DNA from: Emcibacter sp.
GTDB taxonomy: Bacteria; Pseudomonadota; Alphaproteobacteria; Sphingomonadales; Emcibacteraceae
Direction of reading: 5' to 3'
Length of the DNA: 64,000 bases
Assembly: GCF_963675455.1 (NCBI RefSeq)
Contig: NZ_OY776217.1
Span: forward strand, 806,001-870,000
Shown: positions 59,412 through 64,000 of the stretch, piece by piece
How the letters are laid out: every line of letters begins with the position of its first letter
Position numbering within the stretch: the first letter of the stretch is position 1
Program-made: the position numbers and the translations under genes
Notes under the pieces: generated by a model
Databases searched by the model: none
What the model saw: only the letters and a program-made list of their open reading frames with translations
What the model was told of the DNA's origin: nothing

Positions 59412-59441
59412 AAATCCAGTCGCCAGCCTATCCCGTATCAG
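59412..59441 (+). promoter_or_regulatory. Sigma-E-type promoter of the lipid-modifying operon
   Basis: On the plus strand AAATCC (59412-59417), an 18-bp spacer and TATCAG (59436-59441). The octamer CGTATCAG at the -10 is identical to that of the divergent rpoE promoter and the spacing is the same. The -35 matches TGATCC at four of six positions. Transcription would start near 59448, 27 bp before ATG 59475. Confidence 0.6.
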
Positions 59442-59474
59442 AAATAACTTCAATGATTGTCAGGTCAGAATGAA

Positions 59475-60866
59475 ATGTACCTAACACCAAGAATGAACTT
59501 TCCCTTTCCGCCTGCCGGTGGCGATCGACAACAGAAAATTGCTGTCGTCGGGAGCGGCATTTCAGGCCTGGCCAGCGCCTGGATGCTGTCCCGAATTCAT
59601 CATGTCAGCCTGTTTGAAAAAAATGACTATATAGGCGGCCACAGCAATACCATTGATCTTGAACTAGGGCATATGTCGTTCCCGGTAGATACCGGTTTCA
59701 TTGTCTATAATCCGCAGAATTATCCGAACCTGGTAGCCCTTTTTGATATACTCGACGTGCCAACCGAACCGACAGAAATGTCCTTTTCCGTCTCCCTCGA
59801 TGACGGCTGGATGGAATATTCCGGCACCGGGCTCACCGGGCTTTTGGCCCAGAAAAAAAACCTGATGCGTCCCCAATTCTGGCGCATGACCCGGGATATA
59901 CTGAAATTTTACCGGCACTGTTCCGACTATATGAAACTGGACGACTATCAGCAGATTTCTCTCGGTACTTTTCTCAAGAAAGAGAATTTCAGCGATAGTT
60001 TTATCAATTACCATCTGGCGCCCATGGGCGCCGCCATCTGGTCCTGCACCAGCGAGGATATTCTTAACTACCCGCTGCAGGCGTTCCTGTCCTTTTTCCA
60101 GAACCACGGCCTGACCCAGCTCAGCAACCGCCCTGAATGGCGAACGGTAAAAGGCGGCAGCCGCGAATATATCAACAGGATTATCAAGCCTTTCAGCAAT
60201 AACCTGTATCTCAACACGCCTGTCCGGAAAATTCGCCGGCTCGGCAACAAGGTTCTTGTCTGTTCCGATCGCGGCGATGAAATCTTTGACCACGTCATCA
60301 TGGCCGGCCATGCCGACGACAGCCTTGCCCTTCTGCAGGACGCCACGCCACAGGAACGGGACATTCTTTCCGCCTTCTCCTACCAGGATAATGACGTCTG
60401 GGTGCACAGTGATCTGTCGCTGATGCCGAAACGCCAGGCCGCGTGGGCAAGCTGGAATTATCTCGGCTCACGCGCAAATCGTGACGGTTCCTCCCTGTGT
60501 GTAACCTACTGGATGAACAAGCTGCAATCCCTCCCCACAGACCGGCCGGTACTGGTCACGCTGAACCCGGATCGGGAAATCCAGGCGGGGCTTACACACC
60601 GGAAAATCAGTTACCGGCATCCGCTTTTCGACCAGCGCGCCCTGGACAACCAGAAACGGCTCTGGTCAATCCAAGGCCAGCAAAATACCTGGTTTTGCGG
60701 CGCATATTTCGGTGCCGGCTTCCACGAGGACGGTCTGCAGTCCGGCCTTGCCGTGGCGGAACTTCTGAGCGGCGTCCCGCGTCCCTGGTGGCGGCCGAAC
60801 CAGAATAGCCGCATCGGGCTTGCCGAGGAACTGACCTCCCCTGATCGGGAAGCCGTGGCCTTATGA
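59475..60866 (+). CDS. FAD-dependent oxidoreductase (amine oxidase-like, COG2907)
   Basis: The 463-aa flavoprotein has an FAD fold at the N-terminus, IAVVGSGISGLASAWMLSR and the GGHSNTIDLE motif, and the family pattern FPVDTGFIVYNPQNYPNL. The C-terminus WFCGAYFGAGFHEDGLQSG completes the FAD site. Members are encoded with DUF1365 and Cfa-type genes in sigma-E regulons; in R. sphaeroides related genes make furan fatty acids (desaturase UfaD), so a lipid-desaturating role is possible (inference). AGGTCAG lies before ATG 59475; TTG 59457 is an unlikely start. It overlaps the next gene by 4 bp. Confidence 0.87.
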   Translation: MYLTPRMNFPFPPAGGDRQQKIAVVGSGISGLASAWMLSRIHHVSLFEKNDYIGGHSNTIDLELGHMSFPVDTGFIVYNPQNYPNLVALFDILDVPTEPTEMSFSVSLDDGWMEYSGTGLTGLLAQKKNLMRPQFWRMTRDILKFYRHCSDYMKLDDYQQISLGTFLKKENFSDSFINYHLAPMGAAIWSCTSEDILNYPLQAFLSFFQNHGLTQLSNRPEWRTVKGGSREYINRIIKPFSNNLYLNTPVRKIRRLGNKVLVCSDRGDEIFDHVIMAGHADDSLALLQDATPQERDILSAFSYQDNDVWVHSDLSLMPKRQAAWASWNYLGSRANRDGSSLCVTYWMNKLQSLPTDRPVLVTLNPDREIQAGLTHRKISYRHPLFDQRALDNQKRLWSIQGQQNTWFCGAYFGAGFHEDGLQSGLAVAELLSGVPRPWWRPNQNSRIGLAEELTSPDREAVAL

Positions 60867-61660
60867 TCAGCTGCCTCTACAAGACCAGTGTCCTTCACCT
60901 GCGGCATCTGCCCCGGCGGCATGAGTTCCGTTACAGCGGATTTTATTTCCTGTTCGACCTGGACGAACTCGAAACACTGGACCACCGCTTTGCTCTGTTT
61001 TCCCATAACCGACCGAACCTGGTCAGTTTCCATGACAAAGACTATGGCAGCGGCACAGAAAAACCACTGAAACAACATATCCAGCACCTGCTGAAACAAT
61101 CGGGACTGCCGGTCTCTGCTGACAGAATATTGCTCCTGACCATGCCTCGAATCTGGGGTTATGTCTTTAATCCTATTTCCATCTATTACTGCTTCGATAA
61201 CCAACGGCAAGCCGTCGCTGTAATCTACGAGGTCAACAACACTTTCGGCGACCGTCACAGTTATGTCGTCCTTTTGGAAAAAGACGCCCCGAGGCATCGA
61301 CACCACTGCCAAAAGCTGCTCCATGTGTCCCCTTTTTTCGACAATAGCGGCACTTATCAGTTCCGTAACAGATTGCCCGATGGAAAGATTGGTCTCGGCA
61401 TTCGCTACCTCGATCCAGACAGCAACCTCTTGTTTTATGCCTCCCTGCATGGCAGGAAAATAACCCTCGGGCAGCGACAAATGGTTCGGGTGGCGCTTGG
61501 CATGCCGTGGATGACCCTTAAAGTGATCGGCGCCATTCACTGGCAGGCCCTGAAGCTCTGGATTAAGGGACAAAAAGTTTTCAGGCGCCCTGTGCCGCCC
61601 GAAGAACATTCTTCAACCGCGGACGACCCGCGCCCCAGGAATCATGGAGTCTATTCATGA
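60863..61660 (+). CDS. DUF1365-family protein
   Basis: The 265-aa protein matches DUF1365: KTSVLHLRHLPRRHEFRYSG at the start, RILLLTMPRIWGYVFNPISI, YEVNNTFGDRHSYVV, and KLLHVSPFFDNSGTYQFR. Its activity is unknown; it is nearly always next to the COG2907 flavoprotein and a Cfa-type methyltransferase. It overlaps both neighbours by 4 bp (ATGA), so the three are translated as a unit. Confidence 0.92.
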   Translation: MISCLYKTSVLHLRHLPRRHEFRYSGFYFLFDLDELETLDHRFALFSHNRPNLVSFHDKDYGSGTEKPLKQHIQHLLKQSGLPVSADRILLLTMPRIWGYVFNPISIYYCFDNQRQAVAVIYEVNNTFGDRHSYVVLLEKDAPRHRHHCQKLLHVSPFFDNSGTYQFRNRLPDGKIGLGIRYLDPDSNLLFYASLHGRKITLGQRQMVRVALGMPWMTLKVIGAIHWQALKLWIKGQKVFRRPVPPEEHSSTADDPRPRNHGVYS

Positions 61661-62892
61661 GCAGCAATGCAAACACCCTGCCCAACAAGGCGGATACAGT
61701 TCCGGGGGGCCTCCCGTTCCTGGCCCGTCGCTTTTTCAGGCATCTTGCTCCTGCCCTGCACAGCGGTCGCCTGACGATCATATTTCCAGGCGGCAGGAAA
61801 CTACTGCTCGAGGGTATCCAGAACCAGAACCCCTCTGCCGTTCTGGAATTAAAGAATTATCGTGCCCTCCGGCGGATTCTGCAAGGCGGTGCGATGGGAT
61901 TTGCCGAAGCCTATATGGACGGCGACTGGGACAGCCCGGACCTGCCCGGTCTGCTTGACCTTCTGGCCGGCAATCTTGATCATCTGAAACACCGCCTGCA
62001 GGGCCACCGCCTGTATCGTCTGTGGAACAGGCTGCTGCATCTGGCCAGACGCAACAGCAAATCCGGAAGCCGCCGGAATATTGCCTATCACTATGATCTG
62101 GGCAATGATTTCTATGCCCTGTGGCTGGACAAGAGCATGACCTATTCAGCCGCCTGCTTCACAGACACACGCGATACCCTGGAAAAGGCGCAGGAGGAGA
62201 AATATCGCCGGCTGGCTGAAAGCCTGAACCTTGAGCCGGGTGACCATGTCCTGGAAATCGGGTGCGGATGGGGCGGTTTCGCGGAATTTGCCGCCCGCAC
62301 CTATGGCTGCCGCGTCACCGGTGTCACGTTGTCTCGTGAACAGCTTGCCTGGGCCAGGGAACGGGTAAAAAGAGCCGGTCTTGAGGACCTGTGCCAGTTC
62401 CGATTCGAGGATTACCGGGATATCCGCGGTCAATTCGATCATATTGTCTCCATCGAAATGTTTGAGGCTGTCGGTGAAGAACATTGGCCAATTTATTTTG
62501 ACCAGCTTGCGTACCTGCTGAAGAAAGGCGGTCGTATCGCCCTTCAGGTCATTACCATTGCCGATAGCCGGTTTGAAGATTATCGGCGAGGCAGCGATTT
62601 CATTCAGAAATATATCTTCCCCGGTGGCCTTCTGCCATCGCCGGAAAGATTCATCAGTCTTGCCGGTGACCATGGTTTCAATCTGATGGGCCGCAGGGAT
62701 TACGGTCATGACTACGCTGAAACCCTGAAACACTGGCGGGACGGTTTTCTCGCCCGGCAGGAAGAAATCTCCGCTCTGGGCTATCCGGAAAGCTTCAGGC
62801 GCATGTGGCATTATTACCTGTGTTATTGCGAGGCCGGCTTCCGTCGTAACACCATCGATGTATCCCATTTTATTCTCGGAAAGGATGACTGA
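61657..62892 (+). CDS. cfa: Cyclopropane-fatty-acyl-phospholipid synthase family methyltransferase
   Basis: The 411-aa protein modifies unsaturated acyl chains of phospholipids with a carbon from SAM. It has a lipid-binding N-terminal part, then YHYDLGNDFYALWLDKSMTY, SAM motif HVLEIGCGWGGFAEFA, VTGVTLSREQLAWA, the DHIVSIEMFEAVGEEHW motif and the C-terminal YLCYCEAGFRRNTIDV with the conserved Cys. A UfaM-like methylating enzyme of the furan fatty acid pathway would look the same at this level. The start overlaps DUF1365; the stop overlaps the next gene by one base (TGATG). Confidence 0.92.
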   Translation: MSSNANTLPNKADTVPGGLPFLARRFFRHLAPALHSGRLTIIFPGGRKLLLEGIQNQNPSAVLELKNYRALRRILQGGAMGFAEAYMDGDWDSPDLPGLLDLLAGNLDHLKHRLQGHRLYRLWNRLLHLARRNSKSGSRRNIAYHYDLGNDFYALWLDKSMTYSAACFTDTRDTLEKAQEEKYRRLAESLNLEPGDHVLEIGCGWGGFAEFAARTYGCRVTGVTLSREQLAWARERVKRAGLEDLCQFRFEDYRDIRGQFDHIVSIEMFEAVGEEHWPIYFDQLAYLLKKGGRIALQVITIADSRFEDYRRGSDFIQKYIFPGGLLPSPERFISLAGDHGFNLMGRRDYGHDYAETLKHWRDGFLARQEEISALGYPESFRRMWHYYLCYCEAGFRRNTIDVSHFILGKDD

Positions 62893-63389
62893 TGAATGTG
62901 ATGGTCAATAGGAACAGGGCTTTGTCGGACAATACGAACCACTATCCACCCCTGAAGCTTGAAGAGTTTTTCTCGGGCACCACTATCGCCCGGGGGATTT
63001 TCGAGGACCGTTTCGGCCGGGTGCGAAACGAATTTCACGGTCATACCTTTGGTGAAGTGCGCAACAACAAGCTTTTATTGACAGAAGAGTTCACCTACAG
63101 GGACGGAAAAACGGACCGGCGGGACTGGATATTTCACAAAATGTCTGAAAATGACTATATGGCCACGTCGGACGCGGTCATAGGCGAAGCGTCCGGAAGG
63201 ACCGATGGTCATCACTTCCACTGGACCTACAATTTCCGACTTGATGTGGGAAAAAAACAGTGGATCGTCCGGTTCGACGACCACATGTTCCTGATGGATG
63301 AACGCCGCCTGCTTAACAAGGCCCGGGCCTATCGCTGGGGTTTCCATATCGGCACCGTATTCCTGTGTTTTGAAAAACAGACCGGTTAA
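62892..63389 (+). CDS. DUF3833-family protein
   Basis: The 165-aa protein matches DUF3833, with KLEEFFSGTTIARGIFEDRF, NEFHGHTFGEV, DWIFHKMSENDYMATSDAV and RWGFHIGTVFLCFEKQ. Many homologues are lipoproteins; this one has no lipobox or signal peptide, so it may be cytoplasmic or peripheral. The function is unknown. It ends the sigma-E operon and overlaps the convergent SDR gene by 4 bp. Confidence 0.85.
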   Translation: MNVMVNRNRALSDNTNHYPPLKLEEFFSGTTIARGIFEDRFGRVRNEFHGHTFGEVRNNKLLLTEEFTYRDGKTDRRDWIFHKMSENDYMATSDAVIGEASGRTDGHHFHWTYNFRLDVGKKQWIVRFDDHMFLMDERRLLNKARAYRWGFHIGTVFLCFEKQTG

Positions 63390-64000
63390 TCCTGTTCTTT
63401 TCGCAGCATTTGCCTGCCAAGAGCAAAGAAAAAACGGTCCGGCAGCCCTTTCAACAGAGACATGACAATGCCGAGACGGCGGGGAAAGACAATCTCGAAA
63501 CGGCTCCCCTCCAGCCCCCGGATCATGGCGTGTGCCGCCTGGTCCACCTCCATCAGGAACGGCATGTCAAACTCATTAAGGTCGGTAAGCTGTGTGCGTA
63601 CAAAGCCGGGGTTAACCAGCCTGAGATCCAGCCCGGATCGTTCCATTTCCGGCTTCAGGGATTCCGCCAGATTAATCAGGGCCGCCTTTGACGCCCCATA
63701 AGCCCCCGCATAGGGCAACCCGCGATAGGCCGCAAGGGACGCCACCAGGATGATCTGACCCGATCCCCTTTCACGCAACTGCGGCAGGACAGTTTCAAGT
63801 CCGTTCACAACCCCCATGTAATTGACTTCCATCAGGCTCCGATGAATTTTATGGTCAAACTGGTCCAGTGGGCTCGGGATATGCGTGCCGGCATTGAAAA
63901 TAACTTTGTCGGGCACACCGATGTCGTCCGTGATCCAGTGGAACGCATACTTCACACTATCAAGAACCGTCACATCACAGGGATAGGCATGAATATTGCC
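63386..64000 (-). CDS. Short-chain dehydrogenase/reductase, partial
   Basis: The N-terminal dinucleotide-binding part lies outside the window; 204 residues remain. Visible are the NAG motif (VIFNAGTHIP), IILVASLAAYRGLPYAGAYGASKAALINLAESL with the catalytic Ser, Tyr and Lys (YGASK), and NPGFVRTQL. The frame is open to the last base (GNIHAYPCDVTVLDS), so a start at 63973 is not real. Substrate unknown; SDR genes occur in relatives of this lipid cluster. Confidence 0.9.
   Translation of the reverse strand, partial: GNIHAYPCDVTVLDSVKYAFHWITDDIGVPDKVIFNAGTHIPSPLDQFDHKIHRSLMEVNYMGVVNGLETVLPQLRERGSGQIILVASLAAYRGLPYAGAYGASKAALINLAESLKPEMERSGLDLRLVNPGFVRTQLTDLNEFDMPFLMEVDQAAHAMIRGLEGSRFEIVFPRRLGIVMSLLKGLPDRFFFALGRQMLRKEQD

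Noticed and set aside
59241..59453. N-terminal extension of the sigma factor from TTG 59453
   Set aside because: It would run through the predicted sigma-E promoters and adds residues unlike any sigma region; it starts at TTG without a ribosome-binding site.

Overview
The window comes from an alphaproteobacterial chromosome (inference). The evidence is the order rimP-nusA-ylxR-infB-rbfA-truB-rpsO-pnp, a class I lysyl-tRNA synthetase, hemC-hemD followed by a mitofilin/Mic60-like gene and hemY, and a sigma-E/ChrR pair facing a cyclopropane-fatty-acid-synthase operon. Two TonB-dependent receptors and several amine-catabolism operons suggest a free-living, probably aquatic heterotroph. I cannot assign a genus; an Emcibacterales/Kordiimonadales-type organism is only a guess. 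There is no rRNA, CRISPR array, intact insertion sequence or prophage.

Region 1 (1-27.2 kb) is mainly housekeeping. On the minus strand lie pnp (cut by the window edge), rpsO, truB, rbfA, infB, ylxR, nusA and rimP (translation and RNA maturation), then trmB and metK. Next come an orphan soluble chemoreceptor, a decayed Rhs fragment, a lipid-linked sugar transferase, class I lysS and a DinG-like Fe-S helicase. An alpha/beta-hydrolase, a GST, a Rieske/YciI/gpsA/tsaD operon and the divergent hemC-hemD-mic60-hemY operon follow. A tRNA-Thr(CGT) ends the block.

Region 2 (27.2-36.4 kb) is accessory: a TonB-dependent receptor, an Asp/Glu (hydantoin-type) racemase, a MalT-type LuxR regulator of 911 aa, and a coupled DUF917/hydantoinase-oxoprolinase pair. 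A second LuxR-type regulator faces the pair across a 333-bp intergenic region.

Region 3 (37-58 kb) is a large amine-catabolism island. gabD-gabT turn GABA into succinate. A PuuR-like regulator precedes an omega-aminotransferase and a Tat-exported spermidine-dehydrogenase-like flavoprotein. A PuuB-like oxidase with a second TonB-dependent receptor is followed by a GntR/FCD regulator. The plus-strand operon encodes a class I amidotransferase, a glutamylpolyamine synthetase, an agmatinase-family enzyme, an aldehyde dehydrogenase, a SpuC-like aminotransferase, another PuuB and an unknown membrane protein. Together these could take agmatine, putrescine and spermidine to succinate. Five perfect TGTGATCACA palindromes and at least one degenerate copy lie only in the three intergenic regions around the GntR gene and are the likely operators that tie the island together.

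Region 4 (58-64 kb) is an ECF11-type sigma/ChrR stress module and its divergent lipid-modifying operon: a flavoprotein, DUF1365, a Cfa-type methyltransferase and DUF3833, with a convergent SDR gene cut by the window end. Both divergent promoters share the same -10 octamer and spacing. The ChrR homologue has lost every zinc ligand of its anti-sigma domain but keeps the cupin ligands.
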